A stretch of 64,000 nt of DNA from Photobacterium chitinilyticum (GCF_004104355.1 NZ_RJLM01000001.1:1034711-1098710); one strand, 5' to 3'; shown: positions 37,085-47,021, counted from the stretch's first letter. Numbers and translations are program-made. Notes: generated by a model from the sequence alone, not told the origin.

Positions 37085-39893
37085 TAATTCCATAAAAGAA
37101 ATTTCTCATTGGTCACTAAAACTTAAATATGACTTAAACTTTATCCTGAATAATATAAAGGTTGGTTCACGTCGTCAGTTTAAATCTCGCGCAGAAAAAT
37201 TATCGAAGGCACTACCTGAAATACTTTCTCACTTATCAAATAGTGATGCAAAACTAATTGAGCAAAAAGGTCTAAATGCATTAAATGACTTACAGTTATG
37301 GTCTCGGCTCGAGTCCGCCACAGAAAAAGCTGGAAACCACGCTAATACTAGCTCAAAATCAAAAATCAGTAGCGACCTCACAATCTTTATCGGCTTCGCG
37401 ATGAGAAATTTTAAAGTAGGTAACAAAGAAATTTTACGTCCTAGTATGGTTAAAGTTGAGGGAGAGAATAATGCTGTCATTACTCCATTGTATCGCATTT
37501 CAGTTGATTTAATGTGGGAATTCAAGAAAATAGCAAATGATATATTAGGCGATCACAGCAGCCCATACCATGTACAGAGAACTACAAGAGATGCCGCTAG
37601 TGCCATTGCAGTGATTGCAGAAGATCCTCAAGTGTATAACATACTACTCAAATCAGGTATCACTGCCTTGAGTGGTGAAAAAGGCTTAATAAATAAAGCA
37701 CTCTCAAATGAAAAACTAAAAAAAGGAGAAAAAAAGGCTCTTATCTATATTTTTCGCAGGCTTTCACCTGAAAATTTTTCACCTATTTACCTAACTAAAA
37801 TTGATGAAGGAAAGCAATATTGGCTTAATATTGGAAATACGAAGATTAACGTAACCCGACTAGGCAGAGTAGCCCCAATTTTAGTAAAACAAGCACAAGA
37901 ATATGCTAACCACTATATAGGGAAGAAACTAACTGATGATATTGAACCTAAAACGGCTAAAGAGGTTCCTGCACATATTAGGAATTTTATTAATTTAGGC
38001 CGGACTTTTCACATTCATAAAGAATCACTAAATTCAGCCCAAATAAACATTCTCAAAAGTGATGGGTTTAAAGGGTTCTTAGCTAATAATGGAGAACTAC
38101 TTCTTTGGTTCTCGGAGTTAAAAGAGAAAGTAATAACGCAACGAGAACGACGTGACGCTATTAGTTCATATTCACCACTATATTCATGTGTAAAGTATTT
38201 TTCAGAAACAAATTTAGATATACGTGATTATTCACCTGACTATTACATCAAAACCCCAAGCGAAACAGCTATTGGTGAATATGACTACATAGAAATAGGT
38301 GATTTATTTAATACTTACCCTGCTTTGGCTAGAGATCTGAAAACTGTATACCTATCAACACGGAACAGCCTCAAAGCGGATGCTCTTGACAATGTAACCA
38401 TCTTAAGTCGAATTAGCCATTTTCAGCGAGTGATGAAATTTCCAGTTAATCTTTCGAACGAACAACGGGAATGGCTATCAAATGAAGGGTTATCTGGATT
38501 TGTTAAAGGTAATCATAGTGTCCTAAAAGTTTACCTTGAATATTTACAGGTAAAAGCAAAAGCGGGAAAGTATAGTCCTGTAACCGCCGATAGTTATCAA
38601 AGAGGTCTAAAATGGGTTATCGAGGCCGCTGGCTTTGATGTTATTGATGTGTATCCCGTGAAAGTGACTCAATATAAACTATACGATCAAAGAGATGACT
38701 CAGACACCGACTATACGAAAGAAGAAGTCATCGAGTTGGCATATCATATTGAAGTTTTATTAGCTCAAGGTAATTTAAATCAGCGAAATACTCTATATCT
38801 TCGCATTGCAAGAATTCTACTTAAAACTGGATGGAATCAGTCCCCAGTACTCACGTTAGAAACTACAGACATTGTTGAGGTTAACTGCCCAATCGCTGGT
38901 CAGAAAACATATTTTGTTCGTCTATTAAAAAAGAGAGCTGGCTATCTAACTCAATGGCATAAATTTGACCTAACCGCTAATGAACTCGCTGATGAAGGAA
39001 TTGAAGTTGGCAAATCGATTAAAGCAGTTATTAAAGAATTGCTTTATCTCGCTACCACCATAAGTGAGCCAATAAGGAGAACATTACCAGCGGATCACCC
39101 TTTTAAAAACAAATTAATGATATATGTTGGAGATGATGGAGTTATTAATCTAGCAACAAATAAAGAACTGTACCACTATGTAAATAAGCTATTAATCAAA
39201 GCAGGTTGCTCAGTTGGATTCGGAAGCAGGAAAATCCGCAAAACTGGATTGAACTTTCTCTATCGTCGAGTAGAAAAAGACTTTGCCAAATACAAAAAAT
39301 CAGGACAGCATTCATTTGAAGTTTTTCAACGAAGTTATCTTAGATTTATAGCAGGTGAAAGCAAGCGAACATTAAGCAAAGCTATTACGGTCATGGGTGA
39401 CTACTTTCATGGTAGACCAATCACTGACAATATTAAAATTGTCACTGAAAGCTCAGAGTATTGGCAGCAAGTACCCAACGGAGGGTGCGCGTCACAAGGT
39501 AATGATGCACAAGCAGCAGCCTACAACCGACAAACACACGGATTAATTAAACGGTTCGGGCTTGAAAAAGCAAAGTATTGTGCCGACTTCTCCGCCTGCC
39601 TTTGGTGTGAACATTACCGCTGTGTTGCTGACCCAGAGCATGCTTGGAGGTTATTATCATATAGAGATTTTGTGTTAGAAGATATGGCTGCCAGCATTGA
39701 TGATGTAGCTGAAGTGGGGGCACAAAAAGAGTATCACAGACTACTAACTCAAAGAGTAAACGATATTTTGATTGACCTTGATAAATTGACATCAGGTTGC
39801 CGAGAGGCTGGTGAGAAACTCCTAGCAGAACGAGGAATACACCCTGACTGGAAGTTAGCAAGTACAACTTCTGATATATTTAGAGAGAGTTGA
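37068..39893 (+). CDS. large recombinase-module protein, degenerate tyrosine-recombinase fold
   Basis: 941 aa from ATG 37068 (AGGAAG 6 bp before; a TTG at 37047 is poorer). Overlaps the first recombinase by 17 bp. Around residue 590-600 LLKTGWNQSPVLTLE looks like recombinase box I without the catalytic Arg, and around 725 SRKIRKTGLNFLYRR like box II without the His. A Cys/His cluster (CADFSACLWCEHYRC) lies near the C-terminus. It is probably a non-catalytic partner in the integration complex, the position held by the middle gene of related modules. Function inferred. Confidence 0.65.
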   Translation: MIVLSDNSIKEISHWSLKLKYDLNFILNNIKVGSRRQFKSRAEKLSKALPEILSHLSNSDAKLIEQKGLNALNDLQLWSRLESATEKAGNHANTSSKSKISSDLTIFIGFAMRNFKVGNKEILRPSMVKVEGENNAVITPLYRISVDLMWEFKKIANDILGDHSSPYHVQRTTRDAASAIAVIAEDPQVYNILLKSGITALSGEKGLINKALSNEKLKKGEKKALIYIFRRLSPENFSPIYLTKIDEGKQYWLNIGNTKINVTRLGRVAPILVKQAQEYANHYIGKKLTDDIEPKTAKEVPAHIRNFINLGRTFHIHKESLNSAQINILKSDGFKGFLANNGELLLWFSELKEKVITQRERRDAISSYSPLYSCVKYFSETNLDIRDYSPDYYIKTPSETAIGEYDYIEIGDLFNTYPALARDLKTVYLSTRNSLKADALDNVTILSRISHFQRVMKFPVNLSNEQREWLSNEGLSGFVKGNHSVLKVYLEYLQVKAKAGKYSPVTADSYQRGLKWVIEAAGFDVIDVYPVKVTQYKLYDQRDDSDTDYTKEEVIELAYHIEVLLAQGNLNQRNTLYLRIARILLKTGWNQSPVLTLETTDIVEVNCPIAGQKTYFVRLLKKRAGYLTQWHKFDLTANELADEGIEVGKSIKAVIKELLYLATTISEPIRRTLPADHPFKNKLMIYVGDDGVINLATNKELYHYVNKLLIKAGCSVGFGSRKIRKTGLNFLYRRVEKDFAKYKKSGQHSFEVFQRSYLRFIAGESKRTLSKAITVMGDYFHGRPITDNIKIVTESSEYWQQVPNGGCASQGNDAQAAAYNRQTHGLIKRFGLEKAKYCADFSACLWCEHYRCVADPEHAWRLLSYRDFVLEDMAASIDDVAEVGAQKEYHRLLTQRVNDILIDLDKLTSGCREAGEKLLAERGIHPDWKLASTTSDIFRES

Positions 39894-39895
39894 TA

Positions 39896-41992
39896 ATGAT
39901 TCAAATTACAGAACTGATAGATCACTTACATAGTGTCGATGCAAAGGGGAATATTATATTAAATCAACTTAGTGATGATGATATTACTGAGTTAAATAAC
40001 GCGACCTTATGGCAGTCTTCTGGTGTTAGAAAGCACATGAATCGTATCGTTAGTTTCGGAGATGAATCTTGGTTCAAAACAAGAGAAAAGAATATCATTT
40101 TTTCTGGTGAAAAATCATTCGGTATAGAAGTTAAGTCTGCGATATTACTCGCTCACAAGATTGGTTTTATTCTTGGTAGTGACGGTTTAGCTTGGAATAC
40201 ATTATACGGATATTCAAAATTTCTAACACGTTTAGAAAAGTACCTATATGATATAGGTTATCGTTCATTCCGAGAGCTTAATAACGTTCCTGAACTAATT
40301 TTAAGAAATTTAGCTGACAAATTTCTAACAATAGGCACTGATAGCGGAGGGCTGGATATCCTCAAGACTAATAGGACAGGTCAGAATTTTTTGGAATCAA
40401 TTCAGGTTATTTATAAGTATGGTCTAATAAATAGTGTTGTTTATTACACGTTTACTGATGCAGTAGCTGCACTCGAAACGCCATCAATAGATGGTTTTTC
40501 CCACTCACACCCAGTGATACCTACAGGAGTGCTAAAAAAACTAATCAAAAAGGCAGGTGAAGCTATAAAAAGAGTAGAAATAGCTCTACCTGAATGGGAA
40601 AAGGCTAACGCAAACCTAATAAATTCCATAGAAAATAAAGCAATCAATAACTGGAAACCGAATACGAGACTTGTCTCGATAACACGTAACTGTATAAATG
40701 ATGGTGAATACAAACACTTAAAAAATCTCTTTAAACAATTTTATAAATTTGAAATATATGTATTGGTTTATGTTTTAGCATTTACGGGGATGAGGCAGCA
40801 AGAAGCCTTAAATCTAGAATTCGGTGCAGCAACAAAAAGTAAAGACCCCGATAATCCAATTTACCATATTAAATCAATACTGCAAAAAACATCTCCAACA
40901 CCTGTTACTCTTAACTGGGTTGGAAACCAAGACGTATACAATGCAGTCTGTCTACTCGAACGATATAATAAAAGTTTACACAAGAGAGCTGAGGCACTTT
41001 TGCATAATTTTTCTGACATCATCCCAGAAAGCACTAAGCACAACTTAGAATATGGCTTAAAAGATAAATACCTTTTTGGCATTAAAGCCTATACTTTAAC
41101 TTTGGCATTCCGAGAACCAAAACTTCGTGATAGTTGGATTGAAGGTAATGGATTTAACTTGAAAACTTTCTCTATTGCTATAGAAGAAGCTGACATCATT
41201 CAATTAAATCATTTAGGGTGCAACTTTAAATCGGTAGGTGGCTCAAACCGAGGTGCCCCATATCGTATAGGTGATGAGTTTAATTTTACAGCTCACCAAT
41301 TTCGGCATACATTCGCGTGGTTTATCATAGCTAACAATTTGGGTGACCTAGATGATATCAAATATCAATTCAAGCACCTCGCCAGTGCTATGACTATGGT
41401 TTATTCAGAACGCGGTATAGAAACCATCGATGAAATTCTTTCTATTATCGAAGGTTTTGAGACCCAAATGACTCAGCAGATAGCATTAGCTTTGGCAGTA
41501 GATGCTCAGGAAGGAAAGTTATCTGGAGGCGGAGGAAAACGTTTGATTAAATCTGCAAATTCTTTGGTGATAGAAATGAAAGTACCTGATGAGGTGAGTG
41601 ATAAACCTAAGACAGAATTTATGAAGCAAATCCATTTCAAAGATATCACTGAATATTCAGCCTTTTTAACCCGAAACCTCAAGAATATTCGCGGCCTACC
41701 ACATGGATATTGTACTGGTGGCACTGACTGCAAAATTAAAAATGCAGCAGTACCTGTCGGTTGCGTATTGTGTGGCAATTACATTGTAAATAAGAAACAT
41801 CTCCCGCATTGGCGTGCCATGGAAAATCAAGCCTTGAACAAGCTGGCGATCTATGAGCAGGCGACCACGGAGCAACAACGTCCATATAAATTAATGGCAG
41901 ACAGTTGGCGTATTACCGCTTCTACTGCACGTGACATAATTGATGATATAGAAAATGGTAACAGGCAGGCAGAAAAGGTAACTAAATCATGA
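39896..41992 (+). CDS. tyrosine recombinase (IntB-like, large)
   Basis: 698 aa. Arg in AFTGMRQQEAL, His-x-x-Arg in TAHQFRHTFAW and Tyr in TMVYSERG form the active site. A C-terminal Cys group (CTGGTDCKIKN, VGCVLC) may bind zinc. ATG 39896 follows GAGAGAG. It starts next to the stop of the 941-aa gene and shares ATGA with the following small gene. Confidence 0.85.
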   Translation: MIQITELIDHLHSVDAKGNIILNQLSDDDITELNNATLWQSSGVRKHMNRIVSFGDESWFKTREKNIIFSGEKSFGIEVKSAILLAHKIGFILGSDGLAWNTLYGYSKFLTRLEKYLYDIGYRSFRELNNVPELILRNLADKFLTIGTDSGGLDILKTNRTGQNFLESIQVIYKYGLINSVVYYTFTDAVAALETPSIDGFSHSHPVIPTGVLKKLIKKAGEAIKRVEIALPEWEKANANLINSIENKAINNWKPNTRLVSITRNCINDGEYKHLKNLFKQFYKFEIYVLVYVLAFTGMRQQEALNLEFGAATKSKDPDNPIYHIKSILQKTSPTPVTLNWVGNQDVYNAVCLLERYNKSLHKRAEALLHNFSDIIPESTKHNLEYGLKDKYLFGIKAYTLTLAFREPKLRDSWIEGNGFNLKTFSIAIEEADIIQLNHLGCNFKSVGGSNRGAPYRIGDEFNFTAHQFRHTFAWFIIANNLGDLDDIKYQFKHLASAMTMVYSERGIETIDEILSIIEGFETQMTQQIALALAVDAQEGKLSGGGGKRLIKSANSLVIEMKVPDEVSDKPKTEFMKQIHFKDITEYSAFLTRNLKNIRGLPHGYCTGGTDCKIKNAAVPVGCVLCGNYIVNKKHLPHWRAMENQALNKLAIYEQATTEQQRPYKLMADSWRITASTARDIIDDIENGNRQAEKVTKS

Positions 41993-42444
41993 ATAACGAA
42001 AAGAATAGCACGGCTAAAGCAATAGAAGATGCTCTCGAACAGATGCTATCTGAGGGTGCAAAGATAAACGTTAGTGCCGTAGCTCGACGTGCTGGTACGA
42101 CACACACAAATATTTGGAAGCACTACCCTCACCTATACCAAAAGATCACTGATGTTAAGAATGAATTAAAGGAGGCCAAAGAAGAATCAAATCGACAATT
42201 AACGATCGATCGCCTGAAAAAAAAGATTGTCCGACTTGAGGAACAGATTAAAGATAAGGATGAAGTTCAACAAAAGGACATCGATGCAATCATTATGGCA
42301 AAGCTAACAGAGTTATATCGAGATTATGATTATCAGTTGCGAAAGAACATTGACCTAGCGAATATCAATTTGCATGGGGGGCGTAATATCGACACAGATA
42401 CTGGAGAGGTAATCGATGCAGCTTTCGGAAAAGGTAATGAGTGA
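41989..42444 (+). CDS. small auxiliary recombination protein (TnpC/SRAP-like)
   Basis: 151 aa. An N-terminal helix-turn-helix-like region (NVSAVARRAGTTHTNIWKHY) is followed by a long coiled coil (about 60-105, ELKEAKEESNRQL...RLEEQIKDKDE). Small coiled-coil proteins of this kind close Tn554-type and related modules and help strand selection or DNA bending. ATGA overlap with the IntB gene shows co-translation. Confidence 0.7.
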   Translation: MNNEKNSTAKAIEDALEQMLSEGAKINVSAVARRAGTTHTNIWKHYPHLYQKITDVKNELKEAKEESNRQLTIDRLKKKIVRLEEQIKDKDEVQQKDIDAIIMAKLTELYRDYDYQLRKNIDLANINLHGGRNIDTDTGEVIDAAFGKGNE

Positions 42445-42780
42445 AGTTTAAATAGGGTCAAAGTGTTTTGTTTGGAGTTTATTTGTAATAACTCGTACTC
42501 GATATTACACATTCGCTGTAAGTCACGACTAGATCGGACAGTTGACTTGCTGGTATCGTAGCTCACAATTGGACATAACTAAGTTAGGGTTAATGACCTA
42601 ATAACTGTCATTATCATAAGATCATGTATCTCAAACTGAGTAGTTTATCGCTCAAGTACAGACGATACCGTTCACTCTAATACGCTCTTTACTGGAAACC
42701 TAGCGTAAGGGCAATGCTCTTGCTGAAAATTAGCTTGTAAGAAAGAACCGAAAGACACGAATAGTACAATAAAAGAACTA
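42445..42780. other. gene-free stretch after the integration module
   Basis: 336 bp, no open frame with a ribosome site. Nothing recognised. Confidence 0.5.
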
Positions 42781-42808
42781 GCCCGCTAGGCGGGCCTGCC
42801 CTTTTTTT
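42781..42808. terminator. GC-rich hairpin beside the 50-aa gene
   Basis: GCCCGC-TAG-GCGGGC, followed on the + strand by CTGCCC and seven T. On the minus strand it lies 11 bp past the stop of the 42807-42959 gene. Probably a two-way terminator. Confidence 0.7.
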
Positions 42809-42959
42809 ACGCTAACATACTTAGAAATGCTACTGCAATTATTGCAGCAATAAAGGCGCTCAGAACATGCGCACCACAAAAAGTAAGTACACTCACAAGA
42901 GCTCCAAAAGCCCACATCCTTTCTGAAAGCAGGTCTTTCCCTTGATAACTTAGATGCAT
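42807..42959 (-). CDS. 50-aa membrane protein
   Basis: Begins MHLSYQGKDLLSERMWAFGA and continues with about 30 hydrophobic residues to the C-terminus: one long or two short membrane helices. A perfect AAGGAGG lies 4 bp before ATG and a GC-rich hairpin follows the stop, so it is very likely a real gene despite its size. No family recognised. It may be a small toxin-like or regulatory membrane peptide; that is a guess from length and shape only. Confidence 0.65.
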   Translation of the reverse strand: MHLSYQGKDLLSERMWAFGALVSVLTFCGAHVLSAFIAAIIAVAFLSMLA

Positions 42960-43866
42960 TAAGCCTCCTTATCTCAAGTCCCATCGTTCTCTTGTTGAGT
43001 TGGGCGATGGAGTGAAGACCCGTAGCCTTTTCTGATTTTAACCAGTTTACACGGCGACTACGACCCAACTGGACGGTTAGGGCTAAAGCCCAAATCGGTA
43101 ACTGAATTCATCAAATGCACAATGAATCCAGAAAAATTACTAAATATGATTGTATCAGCTCGAAAAATATAATCATACACACTGAGACTACTTTTGACTG
43201 CTTTTTTAGATCGGCAAGCAGTTACAAATTAGCTATACCTGTATCGACAGATTCTTTGACTAGGCCCAACGTGCCTCTTCTATGAGGTGATTCTTCCTTA
43301 CCGACTTCAATCCTTAACAGTTCAGATAGTCTTGTTAATGTATCTAACTCACCAGAAAGCCAATCACGAATATTACTTACAGAAAACTTGGTCAAAAGAC
43401 ACTCACTCAGAAATTGGAACTAACTCATTTTATGTGGCATTAGCATGTTAGAGCGATCTATCACAGTTAAAGAATTGGCAGATTGCATGCCGACCAAGCC
43501 ACTTAATGTTCCGGGCAATTAGTACCCGCCCCCATCCTTCTCCAAAAAAATAATTTCGTTACACGCACGTTTAAATTTAAGTCTTAAAAATCAATGCCAT
43601 AGATTTGCTTTGGTTCATTTATTCACAGTCCCAAAGCTGTATCAAAACAAGTAGAAAATCCATTGGTCATTTCACCCATCAGGATAGGGAGACAAACTTA
43701 AAAAATGAATAAAATGAAAGCTCCTACATACGGGCGGCAGCCCTCAACTTGGTATTGCAACAACAAGTAAGTCATTGTTTTTAAAAACATTTGACTCCAA
43801 ATCTCCCCTTGCCATAAGAGCTGTAGTGTTTTATATATATGAACTAAACCTTAGCAAGGAGAAGTT
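42960..43866. other. gene-poor cargo region
   Basis: About 900 bp. The only candidate is a 57-codon minus frame at 43222-43395 (TTG start) reading KFSVSNIRDWLSGELDTLTR and onward, protein-like in composition but without a ribosome site; perhaps the tail of a lost gene. Otherwise nothing seen. Confidence 0.35.
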
Positions 43867-44361
43867 ATGTGTCACGATTGCGCTAGTACTGCCAAAGCCA
43901 ATTGTCAGCTACACCTGTCACAATCAGTCTCAAGAGCTTTAAACCAAGATCGTATTTATGACTTGGAACCATTGAATGGGTATAGTCCATACGTTACATA
44001 TGAAATGGAAACCGGATTCTTGGATCTAATTTGTTGTCAGACAATGGAAAGTACGAAAGACCTTTTGGCCTTTATGGTTCATGACTTTGAGGATTTTCGA
44101 ACTATTGTCGCTGAGTTTGTACAGTTGGGTTATTGCCAACTTCTATGGACAGAGAATGAAAAAGTAGAAGATGAGTGTCCGGTACCTAAACCGGGGCTAA
44201 AACGAATAAACTACTATTTGAACTCTATGAATGTTGGCCCGGGCTGTAAAACTTTCGAGTACTTATATTCAAGACTTAACTCACGCGTTGAGCTCGGTTA
44301 TATAGCACCAAGTTATAATGTCATCAAACTGTTAACCAAACTCGCGCAAATTAACTGTTAA
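43867..44361 (+). CDS. hypothetical Cys-rich protein
   Basis: 164 aa, soluble, no family recognised. N-terminal CHDCAS (C-x2-C), then C17 and scattered Cys (ICCQ, GYCQ, DECP, GPGCK). AAGGAG 5 bp before ATG supports the start. It is followed 24 bp later by a 39-codon membrane peptide gene, so the two may be coupled. Confidence 0.6.
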   Translation: MCHDCASTAKANCQLHLSQSVSRALNQDRIYDLEPLNGYSPYVTYEMETGFLDLICCQTMESTKDLLAFMVHDFEDFRTIVAEFVQLGYCQLLWTENEKVEDECPVPKPGLKRINYYLNSMNVGPGCKTFEYLYSRLNSRVELGYIAPSYNVIKLLTKLAQINC

Positions 44362-44385
44362 AACTCAAATCAAGGAATAAATTGC

Positions 44386-44505
44386 GTGGAGACTTTATTA
44401 ACTAATAGTGTCCTTTTGATTAAATCAATAGGGGTCGGGATTATCATTGGCTTTTTTCTAGGTTCACTCGGTACTCTACTTTACTTCAAGTACCGCAAAC
44501 GATAG
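44386..44505 (+). CDS. 39-aa single-helix membrane peptide
   Basis: GTG start with CAAGGAAT 9-15 bp upstream. Product METLLTNSVLLIKSIGVGII, a glycine-bearing hydrophobic helix, ending in the basic tail YFKYRKR: an N-out/C-in membrane peptide. No homologue recognised; small size keeps confidence moderate. Confidence 0.5.
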   Translation: METLLTNSVLLIKSIGVGIIIGFFLGSLGTLLYFKYRKR

Positions 44506-44629
44506 TTATTTAGCTGCTTCAACCATTATGCTTGAAGTGACTCTACCCTTGTACTCCGAGAGCTATATCTTAGCTCTCTATTCCGTTGTCTAATAGTGCA
44601 ATAATTACTATCTAAAAAGAGGTAATAAA

Positions 44630-45154
44630 TTGAATAAATCAACAAAAGCGATTGGTTATCATAAGTTGAAAGTCCTGTATTTTGACGTGGGTAGCCTTCT
44701 TCTTTCTCTTGATTACTTAGACCAAAATCCAAGAGTTCGCTCTATCGTAGAGAATTCACTCTTTATGAGTCATACTTCTTTTCTAGGACAATTGATACTT
44801 GACCCCGAAGGGATTGAGTTATTAAACGACTTTTGTATGAACTCAAAAGTACTTTTGTATCCTCTCGGCACATTATTTAATCGGAAATTTTTGATAAAGC
44901 AAGGAATTAAACGAGAGTACTTAGCTTCAGACCAGAGTTTAAAACTAAGATTAAATGACTCCAATCCTATTCGAAGAATGCTAGCTCATGCCTTTAGAGT
45001 TAATACTGATTGGCGAGTTGTAGGTAACCTAAGCCTATATGACATGCAGCTGTCTAGTTTTGCTGGCAGGTATATTAAAACAGATGGTTATTCCGGTGTT
45101 ACCGAGAATCTCATCCGAGAAATAGCAGATTCATTTCAAAATGAATTGTGGTGA
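44630..45154 (+). CDS. hypothetical protein, possibly HAD-like
   Basis: 174 aa. TTG start at 44630 with AGAGGT 6 bp upstream. KVLYFDVGSLLLSLDYL near the N-terminus and VVGNLSLYDMQLSSFAGRYI near the C-terminus recall the first and last strands of a HAD hydrolase, but the second Asp of DxD is absent, so the resemblance may be misleading. Its role in the element is unknown. A hairpin terminator follows. Confidence 0.55.
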   Translation: MNKSTKAIGYHKLKVLYFDVGSLLLSLDYLDQNPRVRSIVENSLFMSHTSFLGQLILDPEGIELLNDFCMNSKVLLYPLGTLFNRKFLIKQGIKREYLASDQSLKLRLNDSNPIRRMLAHAFRVNTDWRVVGNLSLYDMQLSSFAGRYIKTDGYSGVTENLIREIADSFQNELW

Positions 45155-45199
45155 TTCATACTCAAACGAATAGATTAGTAAATGGGTTACTACCAAAAC

Positions 45200-45223
45200 A
45201 TACAGCCAACTTTCTGGCTGTAT
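45200..45223 (+). terminator. hairpin after the 174-aa gene
   Basis: ATACAGCCA / TGGCTGTAT with a 6-nt loop, then AGCTTATATTT; 45 bp past the stop. Confidence 0.65.
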
Positions 45224-45935
45224 AGCTTATATTTGGACATCAGTATCTTAGAGCTTTTGAGCGAATACGCCTAATTAAGATAAGTAGAGTTTGGTCAAAG
45301 AAAAGCGGATAACTTGGATGTCCGAGGAAGATCGGGTACAAACATAGCAAAGTATATTATTGTCTAGATTCACGAAGTAGTCCTTTGAGATTCTTACGAA
45401 ATAAATATACCCTTGAGTTTATTTAACATTGAACAACATTAATACCTCTAGTGACTTCCCCTCCCGACGAAAATCAGCTCTATATGAAGTCCTAATGCTC
45501 ACAATAAAATGCTTGTGAATATAATGATCATTGTTTGTATGATTTGTTAAGACATCAAGTTCTTAGCCCCAAAGGCAACCATATAGTCACGCAACAACGC
45601 AGGAACATTCCCATCACTCTAATTTAACAATCATGACAACTTCAAACCTGAACTTGCACTGCTTGGTAGCTAAGTGATTAATTTATGTGATAAGAAGCTG
45701 GTAACTATGCAACTGATCTATTCCCAAACTTTGACCGTACGTATATGATAACAGTAGAGCATGAAACTGTCAGCGCTAGTTAGCGAATAGCTTTCAAAAA
45801 GTTTGTGGCACGCGATAGAAGAAAATCATTTTGAATTAGCAGCAAGCCTTCTAACTCATGTTGCGATACTGCTAAATCCATGAAGAAACTTTGTTGACTG
45901 AGATTGCATTTATTTCATAGCATGAGGTTTTGTTT
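45224..45935. other. gene-free leader of the defence operon
   Basis: 712 bp, AT-rich, with no credible open frame on either strand. It should contain the promoter of the 45936-51310 genes. I find no clear operator or RNA gene. Confidence 0.5.
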
Positions 45936-47021
45936 ATGCACGTCGTTTACGGAGAAACAATTAACGATGTAATAATGAAGGTCCTAGAAAAAGTGCTCAC
46001 TGAAGGTGTTAATGTATCTACTAGGAATGGAGATGCAGTAAGTATCTATGATGTCAGTATGATCTTACAGAATCCGAGATCAAGACACCTAAGTCTAGTG
46101 GGGCGAAAAAACAACATATTCTCCACTTTCGCGGAAACAATGTGGTTTCTAGCTGGCGACAATAGGATAAAACCATATCTGACTTTTTTCCTTCCAAGAG
46201 CACCAGAGTATTCAGATGATGGTGTCACTTGGCGGGCAGCTTATGGAGAGAGGCTATACGCCTATGGGCAATTAGAAAATGTTATAGAACAGTTCAAAGA
46301 AGAAGGAATCTTTACTAGACGTGCTGTCATTAGCTTATACATGCCAGAAAGAGACACGAGCGAAAGCCTAAAAAATGTATACAACTTAGAGAATAGTTTA
46401 GATATACCATGTAACAATCTCATACATTTTTTTATCACTCCAGACAAAAAGCTAAACATTAAAGTTATTCAAAGAAGTGGGGATCTTATATTTGGTGTAA
46501 GTAATATAAATATCTTTGAATTTAGTTTACTTCAAGAAATGGTTCTTTACATTTTACAAAGAGAAGTAGACAGTCAATTAGAATTAGGTTACCTGCATCA
46601 ATCAGTAACAAACCTACATATATACAAAAACAGACTTCAACAAGCAGAGGAAATAATTAGAAAAAAAGAACAACAAATAACAAAACAAATTAATAATGAT
46701 GAAATCGAATTTCCAAAATCGTTATCAAGCACAAAAAGCATGTTTAAAGAAATAGTTTCATTTTTAGAGGGAAAAATATTAGCGAAACCTGAAGAGATAA
46801 ATAATTTTAGCGATGCCATTGCGGAGTTGAAATGCATATTCAATAATCATTCTTTAAAAACTAAAGAAAACTTGCTTTGGGGGTATGCAGAAGCAACTTT
46901 ATCATATGTTTATCAAGAAAAGATTAATCAACCAATCGTATTAAAAACCAAATTTAGTGATGATTTTAACTTAAGTGTAGATTCAAATCATTTCAATCGT
47001 ATGACTAAGGTAAGTAGATGA
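45936..47021 (+). CDS. thymidylate-synthase-like enzyme (candidate dUMP hydroxymethylase)
   Basis: 361 aa. TS-fold landmarks: AETMWFLAGD (the ExxWFLxG element), WRAAYGERL, the nucleophile Cys in DIPCNNLIHF (C159; the usual neighbour His is Asn), phosphate-binding QRSGD (R180) and HIYKNR (H228). About 110 extra C-terminal residues, partly coiled coil, follow the core. In phages TS homologues make hydroxymethyl-dUMP or -dCMP. The neighbouring kinase and HMUDK-like gene favour that role here over normal dTMP synthesis; this is inference. ATG 45936 has GAGG 8 bp before it. Confidence 0.75.
   Translation: MHVVYGETINDVIMKVLEKVLTEGVNVSTRNGDAVSIYDVSMILQNPRSRHLSLVGRKNNIFSTFAETMWFLAGDNRIKPYLTFFLPRAPEYSDDGVTWRAAYGERLYAYGQLENVIEQFKEEGIFTRRAVISLYMPERDTSESLKNVYNLENSLDIPCNNLIHFFITPDKKLNIKVIQRSGDLIFGVSNINIFEFSLLQEMVLYILQREVDSQLELGYLHQSVTNLHIYKNRLQQAEEIIRKKEQQITKQINNDEIEFPKSLSSTKSMFKEIVSFLEGKILAKPEEINNFSDAIAELKCIFNNHSLKTKENLLWGYAEATLSYVYQEKINQPIVLKTKFSDDFNLSVDSNHFNRMTKVSR

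Noticed and set aside
42778-43068. 96-aa minus-strand frame overlapping the 50-aa gene
   Set aside because: The frame 42807-42959 in another phase has a perfect ribosome site, a membrane-protein product and a terminator; the longer frame has none of these.
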